Shown one piece after another: positions 1 to 25,900 of a stretch of DNA of 64,000 bases. Origin of the DNA: Haliclystus octoradiatus (taxonomy: Eukaryota; Cnidaria; Staurozoa; Stauromedusae; Haliclystidae); NCBI GenBank assembly GCA_916610825.1, contig OU744446.1, positions 11,156,538-11,220,537 on the forward strand, in the 5' to 3' direction. The translations under genes and the position numbers were made by a program. Under the pieces are notes generated by a model that saw only the letters and a list, made by a program, of their open reading frames with translations, was not told where the DNA came from and did not search any database. Each line of letters opens with the position of its first letter. Within the stretch, counting starts at the first letter, position 1.

Positions 1-81
1 ATAAAGAAACAATAATAAATATCTTTTAAACTTTGATTAAGTTAAACTGCAACCAAATAATTAAAATAATTTAGAATTTAC

Positions 82-12927
<12,846 letters not shown>

Positions 12928-13786
12928 CTATAAAAGAAGAACATCAATGTGTCAAGTCTGGTCGATTTTATATGAGATATTTAGGCTTAATGTAACGGTT
13001 AGGGTTTCCTATATGAATAGTTCATTCATGAACTGTGTTCACTCCATTACAAATATTATCAATTTTATAAAATACTTTCAAAAACTTGACAGCAATACGA
13101 AACATAATTTGCGTCTGATTGACCTCTCCAAAGCAGTTTGTCATGTCTGACAAACATAAATAATTAGGCCTACATATAACGCAAATAAAAAACTTCTATC
13201 GTTGCAAAATTTTTACTATTTCGTATCATAAATATCAACATCAAATGTATAACCATTATGTAATGTAAATCGGTTGTTCTTTTTGTTCACGATGTAACAC
13301 ACACATGCAGGATAAATGCTACACAACAAAGGCTAACAGAGTTAACTGCCCTCACCAAAATTTTGATTATTTTCTATTTGAATGATTGATTGATTGGCTA
13401 TTCTTTTCAATTGATCAAGAAAAATCAATAACTGTTTCAAACTAAAAAGGTAGATCTAGTCTTCGTTAGAGTAGCTGACATTGTGAAAGCATGATCAATG
13501 TGACAGTAGGCTAGAATACAATCTGAGCTGATAGGCTATATAGAAATAAACTTATGATAATAAAATAAAATACTAAAATGACAATCCAACATGGTCCCAA
13601 TTTAAAGTGGGCCTGGTAGGCCTAATATTGTAGGCCTGGAATGCCTAATATTTGTATCATCCAATGCGAAGAGTAATTGGGCAGCTTTATTTACAACACA
13701 GATATGCATATATATAAGAATACCTTTAATCTACCTGAGCAAGAATGTAGAGTTCGTAATTTGTGAGACTAGATATATTTCAACGC

Positions 13787-14570
13787 AGTGGATATTGTTC
13801 CGGCTGCCGGAAAGCTGTCTTCAAAAGATAATGTTCCGTGAGTCCTTTGCGCATGCGTATGTAGATAGTAAACATGGCTGTGTCGATCGATCCAAAATTA
13901 TATCGTAAAAAGTTTGTAAAAAAATTCACCCACACCGTAAATTGGATCGACTGTTTGGAATAAATATTAAGAAAAACGATATTCAGCATATCTATGCGTT
14001 AATCATTTTATTCTGTGTTTGATTTATCGAAGCTTTTCAGCGATGCAACCCAGCGCAGCGTTTTTAATGTTTGAGTGTCGTGACATTTATTTGGCGCGCT
14101 TAAAAGGTTTTAGCGAATATTTATGCTGCCTAACAATATTTCAAAACATTTTTACTATGGTAATTTGTAATTACATGGGATAATTACTTATTAGTCATTT
14201 CCTTTTCCTGTAACTGATGCTATACGCGGCCTACCAATTCTGATTTTGTCGTATACCAAAAGTCAAAACCCTGAAACTCAAAACCAAAGCCGTGTTCGTT
14301 CGCTTTTTCTAAGTTTGGAAGAACGGTGGCATCCAGCGTCGTGAATCCCTCATATAAAGTGTTTTCAACCTCTAGCACTTTAAATTATTTTATATTCTAT
14401 TATAAAACTGATGAACAAAATTGTTATTAACGTGGTCGAGGGACCGTCCATCCCCATTGCATCTTGAATGAATGTGAGAGAAATGCAAACAGCACATTAA
14501 GCATGCGCAGAAGACGCACGGAACATTATCTCTAGCACTCAGGATTCCGGCTGCCGGAACATTATCCACT
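13787..14570. mobile_element. DNA element with about 70-bp terminal inverted repeats
   Basis: The left end AGTGGATATTGTTCCGGCTG and right end CCGGAACATTATCCACT are inverted. The symmetry continues through ataatgttccgtg, with gcgcatgcg at 13849-13857 against gcatgcgcag at 14499. About 784 bp, with no transposase recognised; only a 29-codon frame from 13873 is open inside. Confidence 0.7.
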
Positions 14571-15085
14571 TCGATATTTCAAATCATATATTAGTGCAAC
14601 TGGAAACACCATTATTGTTATTTTTCTCCTGTGCTGCAAACTGGATATAGCGCAGACTGTACAGAGAAGGGTAACTGAGCTACCGAGATGAAAGTGATGT
14701 TATTCTTCTTTATGACAATACTGCCCAGCAATTTGCAAATGTTTATGACAAATTTGCAGAATGGCCAGCATCTCTGTCAGTCAGACACACCCCTTAAACT
14801 CGTTGTTATTTATTAATATTTGGAGTTGTCGCAAACAATTTTACTTTGTGGTTCTTTATTTGTAAGAAATAATAATTGATCAAACTTTGAGTTGATGCTG
14901 CCCTATGCAAGAATATCTTCCGATCGACGTGTCAGTCATATACAATGGAATCGCCCAATTATTGTTGAAATTCACAAAATTATCTGTTTTAGAAAAAAAT
15001 TGCAAACTTTAACAAGTATTGCTGCATTTCAATGTATGCACTGCAAGAGTGCTCTTCTATTGTAGTTTTGGAGTTTGCACCCCTG

Positions 15086-15367
15086 CTGCCTCCCAGATTG
15101 GAAAGAATGCATTATGCGCGGCCAAGGTCGCATTTTTTCGCGGAAAATGTGCGGCTGAAAGCTAAATTCTGGTGTAGTTTTGCGCAGGCGGATCACATAT
15201 GTAGGCAAATCTTAGATATAACATCCAAATAATCATGGAAATTATTTCATTTTCTTATAAAATACAGATACAATCATGAAATGTGCGGCTGGAATGTCAG
15301 CCGCGAAAATGATTGCGGGGCCAAGATCTTGCCCGCAAACAGCAAACTTTTCAATCTGGGCTGCCTC
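15086..15367. mobile_element. TIR element, GCTGCCTCCCAGATTG ends
   Basis: Starts ctgcctcccagattggaaag and ends cttttcaatctgggctgcct. Inner symmetric pairs include gcggccaaggtcgc against gcggggccaagatc and gtgcggctg against cagccgcg. About 280 bp, non-coding. Confidence 0.7.
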
Positions 15368-16976
15368 TTGATATTTCATTATTAATGCTCTCCCAAGATC
15401 TCGGCAGACATGAGTGCACCGGCTGGAAGTAGCGGTTATGCTATTTTACAACTAAGATTGGTTGAAAACGTGTACAAAATAGTGATCATAAGACAAAATG
15501 TGTAGCTAGATGAAGATTCAAATTCTATTTTTTTGTGTTCTTCTGGGATCAAGCTGTTAGCCAAACACAACAGACTTTGAAGTTTGAACATTGAAGGGTT
15601 CTTTTATAAGCTAGTTATAGATTTCTTAAGCATAACCAAAGCGTCTTAGAGTAATCAAATATGAGGGGTATCGATTCTGACATTGGAACTCTCATTGCTC
15701 TGGTCCCTTGGTTACCATTTCGGCATAATAGGCCTTGCTCGGGCAGGTAGGTGTACATTTATATACAATATAATTCTTAATGGAAATCTAGGAAACAAAC
15801 CTTGTGATGATATTAACTTTGATGAGTTCACAGCCCTTAAAAAAATCTTCCTTGTACACACAGACAGCATGATTTAGGGATGTAAAATGCTGTTTTTGAT
15901 GGTATTCTGTGACTTACTCACAAGGCTGAACTTCTTTTTTAAAAGTCCAAAGGTGGATTTTTCGAAAGTCAAGGGAGACTAGGAATGAGTTACGTCATTT
16001 CGCCTCATTTTTTGTATCAAAGTGAGGTTCCCCGCTCTTTTTTGAGCTTCGTTAATTTTCCAAAATCTATATTGTATCAAAATTATGTAGTCTTTGCTGT
16101 TTTAATAGTGTTTGATGCTATGGATGCAGAGCTGTTTGATAATAAATGAATGCAAAAATCAGAAATTCATATTTGCAAATATGCAAATATGAATGTCTGA
16201 TTTTGAGTGATCAAAGTACGTACGTATCTAATATCTTGACTGTCACTGTAGCATTTTTGAAAGATTAATACTGTTATGAAGTATCAATTTGTTGATGAAT
16301 TTTTGTAGCAGAAAAGTTCAACTATAAGGTCATTACTAAGCGCCAAAATCTGCGTTTTTCTGAAATTTGAAAATTCGTAAAAATGTGCCTTGGTTGAAAA
16401 AGTGTATTGTACGTACCCAGAATGTACGCAGAACCCATTCGGTGATCAAAAATCGTACGGTTGCGAACATTGGGGGAAGGGAGTTAGGGAGTGTCCAATA
16501 TCGGAACATATTTACTAAGTAAAATATATACTGTAGAAGTACGTACTTTATGGATGACCTCTTAATAAATAATCAAGGTAAATTCAGAAGTGAATACATA
16601 GCTCTTACAACAATCGATATTTGATATTTTGCAATATTTTAGACGTTTTCAATTCATATTCTATTCATAATTCAAATATTAGTTTTGAAACGTGTCGATG
16701 TCAAATATACAGGGAAACGACAACAAAAACATAGCAAATCGTTATATGAAATTAATCTAATTTAGATTTCTATGACAACCAATTGAATTATATTATCCAT
16801 TTAATTATAATAATTATTGCTAAATAAGGCTCATTTCAACAAGCCATAATATCCCATCATGCAAAATTGTTGACTGACTACTAAAATAATTGAACATCCA
16901 TCTATATAGTGCAGCATTGAGGCACAGCATACTTGTTTGGCAGATGGCGTAAATCGTATATTATTCTTCAGGCTAG

Positions 16977-19900
16977 CTAACTCGTGATGTTGTAAATGTT
17001 AGAAATTCGAAGAAAAACCTTTTTCAAAATGGCTTTTAATTCCAGCTTAATTTCCAAAGTGATCATATCACATAAAAAATGATAAATGACGCGTAAATGG
17101 CATTTGAACTGAAACAAAAATAAAAAGAGAAAATATTATAGTTGATATGATAATGTATCACTTGCAAACATGATCCATGAAGGGGAAGATAGCAAAAAAT
17201 AGTTGCTATTAAATGATGTGAGTAAAACTTGGTAATGTGACCACCTTTGCACAGAGGCCACCTGTCTATAGTGTCCGCTCTAGCAGAATGATGTGACTGT
17301 CGTTCAAATCCCCCAAAGGTTAACCCAGCCTTGTCTATATCTGAAAAAACATCAAATGAGTACCATCTTCTGATAGCGGATGGAATGGGTCAGATGGAAT
17401 TGCATTGTGTGTAGCTGCGGCAAATCATTGGGCATTGACAATCGAGGCCTATCTGCCATGAAATCTGTTGAAAGTGATCTGCAGTGTCGCGGCTGAGATC
17501 AGTAAAGAGTATCTACAATCACTGCTCTCAGCGCAAAAAGCCACTCCTCTAGAAATAGAAGAGTGGTACCGGCACCTTTGTTAAGGCGATATTGTCTCAA
17601 TTTCTTACTTACTTTAACAAAATAGAATAGTATTTTCTATCCATTAAATCAACCCTGTATATAAAGTCACCTATGTACATCAGCAATAACATGGTGTGTC
17701 TTTGGGTTACACTATTTGGGGGCAAAATCAATCGATTTATATTTCCATGCAGGGATGGAAAGCAAACAGTAAGTCTGGAGATCTGGATGTAAGCTAATAC
17801 TCTTATTGATTATAAACAACTTACTCGTTTATCATCCAAAGATAACAATTTCGTTAATAACAAAACCAGTAATTGAGTCCATGCCTGTCGATGTGTTGAT
17901 GATTCTAAACCCATGTAGTACTGACAAGAGTCTCTGATTAAACTGAATAAAAAAAGAAAGTTAACAAGATATCCTACAGAAATAGATATTATATGATACA
18001 ATGAAGTTATAGATGCTGTGATTATAAATTCATTAATTAATACCTGAATAGGCGTGTTTCTGCCTCATCCCATGATTCTTTGCGTGAATCATCATTGTAA
18101 ATTTGATAAAGAATACGAAAACAGCAGGCAATGCTAGTTGTTTCTTGTTTCAGAAGATTTGGACGAGATTTACCTTTAGTGAAGCCTGAATTAGATAACA
18201 CAAACATATAATATAAAATAAAATAAGATCAAATAATAATATAATATAATAATTTACAGTATGTCAAAGAAATATCCGTTGCTCTACTGTTTTCCAATGC
18301 AACAAATTTACACAGTTAAATAATTGAAAATCTTTCTGTATTGATAATATTGTAATTTCTACTTCTTCCTTTCAAATGTATTTTGGTATAGCGTAACTTA
18401 CTTAAAGCATTTCAGATACTGGCAAGTGAAATTCCCGCTTATTTGTAGCCTGGCAATGAAGCATATAGACTCTTTCTGGTCAATTCTTTGTTAAACAATT
18501 CATGAGTGCAAATTTGTATAAATCCAATGAAAATCGCTGGAAATTTTGACTTGCACTTAAGTGGGTTACAATGTAATATACACATACCAGCTAAAAAACA
18601 TCAGAAAAGTCAGTGTAAGTCAGTTATATAGCAAACATCCTTACCAGCCTTCCACAGGACGTTCCGTTGGCCAGGGTTACTATTAAAATCCCGAGCAAAT
18701 AAATGAGAACTATATAGACATTTGACAAAAGTAAACAGTTGTTGGGAATCCAATTTCGAGAACATGCCAACATCAAGAAGGGCTGATACATATGACGCAT
18801 CCGGAGACTAATGAAAGTAATCAAAAAGTAGATTTAAAAAATAAAATAATATCACTAAGGCAAGCGTTGTGTACAAAGCAAAAAACTAAACATGTTCAGC
18901 GTTAACAGATAAATGTTCAAATATATCACCTGTGCAGCTGCCATATTCTCAGCATCTTCTCGTTTGCTTGTTGCAGGGAAGAAAACAATATTATCAATGG
19001 TTTGAATGATTTCAAATTGTACAACACATCGAATCAGTAATGAATTGAAGAGGGTCTTCTCCTGACTGATTTCTGAGAAAGAAATACACACAACTAAACT
19101 ATTGCAACAGATAAGTCACAACCATGGTCATTCAAGCTAAATAAATTATTTCAAATTACTTTGTTTGGTGATGGAATGAAGACTTTCTCTAGAGTCCCTT
19201 CTTGTCATTGTAGGTAAACTATGAATGCTAATATCATCACTTTCACGAACTTCAAAACCAGTGGGACTGACTTGGCTCCAATCTGATGGCGGCGAGATGC
19301 TATCTTCTGCAATTTCGCCATCCTTTCCCTAGAGTGATAGAGACACTGCTTCAAAAAATTTATCTCATTAACTTTCCGTACAAATAATTAATATACTGTA
19401 ACATTTATTTTGAAATACCTCAATTGCATTATTTGTTGGATACCTAGGCCTGGATATTGGTGAGGTAGCCCCTTCCGGTCGCCACGTCAATAGTTCAGAT
19501 GGAATAGAGTTATTAAAGATCCCTTCAATGCAAAGGCAAGTTTTATTCCATGTTTCAGATGTAAAACGATGCCCATTAGACACAACAAGGTTCTCCAGAC
19601 AGTTAACTCCAGATCTAGCAAGCTGTTCGTTATCTAAAAACATAAAATTAGAAAAAATTCCAAAACAGAGAGACAATTATCAATTAATTACTGTATCAAT
19701 ACATCAATCAAACAGGCATTTATTAATCATTCAATGTGAATAGAAACTACATCATGCCAGCCAGCCAGCTATGCCTTGATGAGACTACTGCATGTCATGC
19801 ACCAAGAGATGAAATATACAGTCAAAATTATTGACATTACCTTGCTGTACGCACCATACCAGCTGGCCGTACATGTCATCAAGAAGAACATTTGAGAGAA

Positions 19901-22900
19901 CGTCAAAGTACTGTGTAAAGACATCAACAATTGCATACAAGGCGTGGTTACATGTTGTTGTCATCCATTCAGCTTTCTACAAGCAAAAAATCAACACATT
20001 CAATTTCATGGGAAAGGGCAACACAATTTGAAGGGTTGAAAATTTCCGTGTGGAAGTGGTTGTGACTGCAAATTTGTAACGAATATGCTACACAGTTGGT
20101 AAAATAAGAAAATGATAACTGTAAGATGCATAATTTTAGATCAACGGCAATGTAAATGTCATTAAATATTTACTTTTAGATTAAGATATCAATGTGTTCT
20201 AGCACTTATCATCATAGGATCTGTCTGTCGACTCACGTTTTATGGAGAACAGAATCAGCTGGATATATGTATTTGCCTATATTGTATTGTATCCATTCTT
20301 GATTCCGGGTAAATATTCTATAAATTATCTCACCTCAATCCAATCAACTTGTTGGTCGGGTAATTTCATACTATCAAAAATGCGAAAGACAACTTTGAAC
20401 ACTTCTCGCCACCAATGATTATGAAATGTATGACCATATGATTTCATTATCTCAAACATCACCGTTAATGCTCTAAAACAGAAAAATTACAGAATAATTA
20501 GAATGCAGTAAACCTTGTATATAATAGCCAGCTAAGAGAGGTATACAAACTGACCAATACATACAGGTGACATTTACATACAGGGTTAATTTCATAGAAG
20601 GTACTATTTAGAATTGCCAGAGTGATCACTATAGAAAGGTGGGCCCTGTATAGATGTGACCTTTATAACAAGTTTATCTGTATTTGTGTTCTAAATAGTT
20701 TGAAAAAAGAGATACTCTCTAAAAAACAATGACAATGAGATTGGTTTTAACTTGCGACTAACCTAGTTCTGACATCCAACTTGCAACGATTGATGATACA
20801 TGACAATTCAAAGATGACTGGGAACCATCCTCGCACCCATATCCTATCACTTTCACTGATGCCAGCATCTTCAATGAAATGTTCACGAAACATCTGAAAT
20901 GAATCACATAGTACGATTATGATCCAATATCCAGATGACTGCTTACCTACTTGTTAGTTCTGAAAAAGCATGGAAACATTAGGCCTACTATTCACAATTG
21001 CTTCAATTGTTTACTGTGATTGATTGATACCATTTTGTTGTGTTTCAATGATAGTAAAACTTACAAACAATATGGAATTCAATTATCACCATCAGAATAC
21101 AGGTTTAAGCAGGAATTTCCCAGATCCAAATTGCGCTTGAAGATTATTAAACTGTATTTATTTGATAATTTTCAACATGTAACTTGAAGTTTAAATATCT
21201 CATCCATTACACATGATATCATTTGAACTTACCAGAGGGTTTTCATAGACATGTTTTGCACAGTGACGGATTAATCGAATGGCTTCCATACTGGTGTCTG
21301 GAAAGGCAGCATTGCAAGCAAATTCTGATAAACACTTGACAGCATCTTGAAATGAATCCACTGTTGCTGAGAAATGCTTTTCAAATATAGTAGCTGAAAA
21401 TACAGAAACAAATACATGGTACCTTTGCATTATTCAGATAACCTTACACAACAAGTTGGAGTTCTGCAATGAATAAAAGGAGTATGATGTACCAGTGGTT
21501 TGGAAAGCAAGTTCAACGATTCCTTCATCAAGGTCAGATGCAGCCAAATGAAAAACAGAAAATACATTCTTCCAACCAGATTTAATGTTCTTTGCTTGAG
21601 AATGAACCATTTGAGCAACACATCGCACAACCATATCACGTATAGTTGAAGATCTAAAACAGAAAATAACATAAAATACAAAAACCATACAAGCACATAA
21701 ACATTAGGTAGAACATGAAGTAGAACAAAGACCGACCCATTCTTTTTCATGATATATTCAAACGGGCGAAGGAAATCTTTTTGGAAATGGAAATTTGATA
21801 ACTCTCCTTTCTCAATAAATTTCATAGACAATTGTCTAAGTGAATCCACACAGAAAAATGCAACCTCTTCATTCAAATTGCAGCCAACCTGAACAATACA
21901 TTCAAATTTTAAAACAGTTGAATGTATAATGTAATCAACAAGAGGTGGATAGGTAACATGACTCCTAATTACCTTGTTAAAGTAATCGCCCAAAACGGCC
22001 CATATACGAGACCATTGTAATCGAATACGCGCCATATTGTAATACGCAATTTCAACAATCTTTTGTAAGCAATACATACGAGGTCGAGAATGGCTAGAGA
22101 GTTCTTCCGTAGAAACGGTTGTCAAGGCAGTGACAAATTCAACTGTTAAAATATAAAATATCAAAAGTGGCAATCAAACATCTAGCGCATAACATAGAAA
22201 CGAAACAAACAATTTAGTAGCGAATGTTTACAATATGATTACCAATTGCTTCTCCATCAAGACGGATTGATCCAGTGAAAATTCGGTCAACAGCAACAAC
22301 AATCCCCTGTGACGATGCTTCTCCCATAGATTCTTGGATGCCTGATAGTTTCTTAGCATCAATCATGCCTAATAATGGAAAATAACATAAATAAATCAAA
22401 CATACAAGAAAAGTAAGATGCTTGACGAAAGAAGGGGTTTCGCTACAATCTTACCATTGACAAGGTCTTGAGTGGGGACAGATAAACCCGCACCAGTCCC
22501 ACCTGGGTGGTTATAGGGGGTTTCTCTTCCACTTGAAGATGATGGAGGGTGATGTGACTTAACACCAGTGCCAAGCAATTGTAATAAGTCTAAATGTGAT
22601 ATGCATTGAAGGATCTCTAGCCAAGACTGTCCAACATAATTACCATCAGTATAAGCGATTGTTATTAATGTTCTAATTGTATCCACATTCTTTGCTTTCA
22701 TTTCTGTGATGACTGCATTGGCTGTTAGCAAACTGAACTGACACAGAGATTGGATGAAAGCATTGCGCTCAAGCTAAAACAGAATAGAACATAAGAATAT
22801 ATAATCATGAATCATCAAAATGGTATAGCATAGTCTCTTTGCCTAACAAATACAACAGAAGAACATTTATACTTTTATTTACAATTAGGAAATGGAAAAA

Positions 22901-25900
22901 ATCTGATAAAAAAAATAAAAATATTTGGTAGCATTCACATTTCAGTATAGAGTGTAAACATCAGATAGTGTGACTAATTAACAATTGCCTTTGATTACTT
23001 TGACCAGTATTATTTCAGCTTTGACGTTTTACAAGATAATGACCATCCTCTTTGTAAATCATTTTAGACTTCTCTATAATGTATTTATGTCCAACATCGT
23101 TCGATATTTACTATATTGTTTCTATATTATGTTCAATAGTTCAAAATGTAACTTTGCGGCTATTATAATATTAGTAAAGAAAATAGCAAAATAATGACAT
23201 AATTATTATCGTTTTGACAGACTGACCTGCATTTGAAAAATGCAAGCAATACGAACAGCACATCTGATACCATCCAAACAGGTTGAAATGAGACTGGCAT
23301 CATCATTATCTTGTAATCCAACACTAAATGCTGCCAACATTGGTGTCCATGATAGCTTAAATATAATAAAAATATCAACTTTTGAACAAAAACAGTATTA
23401 TAACGGCTAGACTGGGATGTCAAATTCATCAGTTTATCAGTCATACTTTAAACATTGGTCTGATATGTTCTATGTGAGTGGCTTGTACAAATGATGTATG
23501 CAAGTGACGAATGTCCTCCATCATGGTCTTAGCCGTCTCTGCCATGGCTTCCATTTCTTCAAGATAAAGCGAACGGCGTTGCTTCTCGGAGATCATATAA
23601 AGACTACTTGGTTTCTGCGTCGGTCGTTGCTGATGCTTCATTCTGATGCCACTGCGTTGGATTTGATCAAAAATATCCTCAAGGTATTGTTGTGGTAGAT
23701 CTTTGCTGTCGTTAATGCCTTTGTTCATGCTGATGTATTGTTCTTTTGTCATTTTTCGTTTCACCTTTAACAAAAATCACCGAGTTATAAGGATACTTCT
23801 TGTCAAGTTTAATATGTTTATTGTAACATTACGAATGCATAGTAATTTACCTGTGAGCTGTGCAAATCAGTTGTAAGCATAATTATTGAATATGCCAGAA
23901 CGTATGCTGCATCTGCACTTGCAAACAATTCCTCACTGAAACAGCATATAAAAAGATCAATATCAAATTTATAAGGAATGATAAATGTAATCTTTAGATG
24001 TAGAAACCAATGGCTACAGCTTTCTAATTTTATTGTATCCAGCAACTCAGCTATTTTTTCTAGCCATTTAAATTCTGAATCAAAACTATTTGTAATTTTC
24101 ATCTGCATTGAATAATTTTGATATAAATCTAACTGGAAAGCTTTTTATTGTTATGCAAATAGCTACAGATGATAGCCAAAGCTTCAATTAAGAAAATAAG
24201 AAAATTGTTAACACTGATTTTTTATTTGATAAGAAAAAGAATTTGATCACATAATTATAACATAATCTGGGTTGGACAAAAGGTTCAGAATTCTGCAATT
24301 TAAGAGGCATTTCAGCATTTTCTTCTGAATTATTTTGTTGACGTTTGACCAATAAATCATTAAAAATATCAATCTAGGATACCAGCATTCCTACTTTTGT
24401 TGGACCCTGAATATAATCATGTAAGATAATGTGCATATCACTGATGCTCCATTCATCACATCATTTGTTGTACCTTGGATTACAGCTGCAATATCGACTT
24501 GCAAACTTTTCCATTAATCTATCAATTTTCTGAGCTTCACCCGGAAGTCGGAACTTTTCCAGAAAAAGACGAAGTGCAGATACAAAATCTTTGCCTTCGA
24601 AATTCAATTGATCAACATACTCGTACATTATATTTTTTGCAAAACTAAAAACAAATAAAACATTAGAAGATATAACAATGATTTGAAAATTAATATGACA
24701 ATTGAAGTGACATTGAGAAAATTTAATAAATTACTCAGTTGCTTCTCCTAATAATTCTCCAACTTGAGTCTAAAAGTCAAAAGAAAATTTGATTAAACAA
24801 GTGATCATTTGAACTGTAATAATTAGGTTATAACTTAAATGCATGACCACTTAGCTGGAATCCATCCAAATTAAATTGTTACCTGTCTTAATCAACTGTG
24901 TTGATCTGGTCATTTAGTACAAGTACAGTAGAAAATGTCTATAACAACACCTCTATGTAGCTTTAAAAAGTGCCTTATAGGCAATGTCCCGTTATAGCTA
25001 ATTATTTATAAGAAGAAAGATACTAAATTTCACCTGGAACATCAGTTAAATTCAGTATGTTGTAAACAATAATTTGTTATAGAAGCTGACGTTATAAACA
25101 GTTTTTATTTCAGCAATGTATATATATCCCTACCGAGTCAAGACGATCGTCAGAATGAAGGAAAGCGGCAACTTCTGATGCTTCAGGACCAATGATGCCT
25201 CTATCCTGCAGAAAGCTGATACCTTTCATACAGCGTTTATTGAATCTGAAACATAATTTGCAATCAAATATGAAACAAAAAGCTAAAGATTGCCTCAAAA
25301 TAATAACTATAAAAGATGCCAAGAAAAAAGACATACAGTTTAATCCCCTCTTCAATGACTTCTTTTCTTTGTTTGACATTTTCTATCTGTTCTGGGTCAT
25401 CAAATTGTGTTGCTGTCAATGTTGCTGTAGTCATACCACTTGATGATGCTACTGTTGATCCAAGAGAACTCTGACTACCACCAGCGCTTCCCTTCAGTTC
25501 TGATGGGTCAATTATAGTGCTCATTACCCCGTCTTTTGTTGAGGGATTTTCTGCAGCAGGAAGATAGAAAGTTCAGATCAAGAAAATAAAACATAAAAGC
25601 CTAAAATGCTAAATAGTTTATTACCATACCATTGTCGTTATTGAAGACTTGTGGGAATGGAACAACATATAGATCTTTGCTCCATTCAACTGTACATTTC
25701 AGAATGGAAACAAGACACTCAATTCCTTTCACTCGGATTTTACGCTCTTGTAAAGGTGTTGCACCTAATTCAATAGCATGCCGTCCTTGAGCAATCTTGG
25801 ATAAATCATTGATGAGACGTTGGAAGATATTCGCAGAGTTCAAGTCACAGTCGTAGTTAACATAAAGATCGACAACCGTCTGTGCGTCTATAAAATACGA

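Larger units (their letters stand above)
12928..16976. other. Region between the last seen HADHA exon and ARFGEF stop, no convincing gene
   Basis: It holds the TIR elements at 13787-14570 and 15086-15367, fragments of gttcatgaac sequence near 13017, and otherwise AT-rich sequence. The missing HADHA first exon(s) and promoter should lie here or in the 13-17 kb stretch, but I could not find an ATG exon on the minus strand ending one base past a codon before a GT. A frame ending at a good donor near 13735 lacks an ATG and has an upstream stop. Confidence 0.55.

Noticed and set aside
13846..13859. TGCGCATGCG palindrome as an NRF-1 site for a HADHA promoter
   Set aside because: It lies within the terminal inverted repeat of the 13787-14570 element and its mirror occurs at the other end, so it is element sequence; promoter use is unsupported.
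13873..13962. 29-codon plus-strand frame starting MAVSIDPKLYRKK
   Set aside because: Too short, inside the TIR element, with no partner exon or family.
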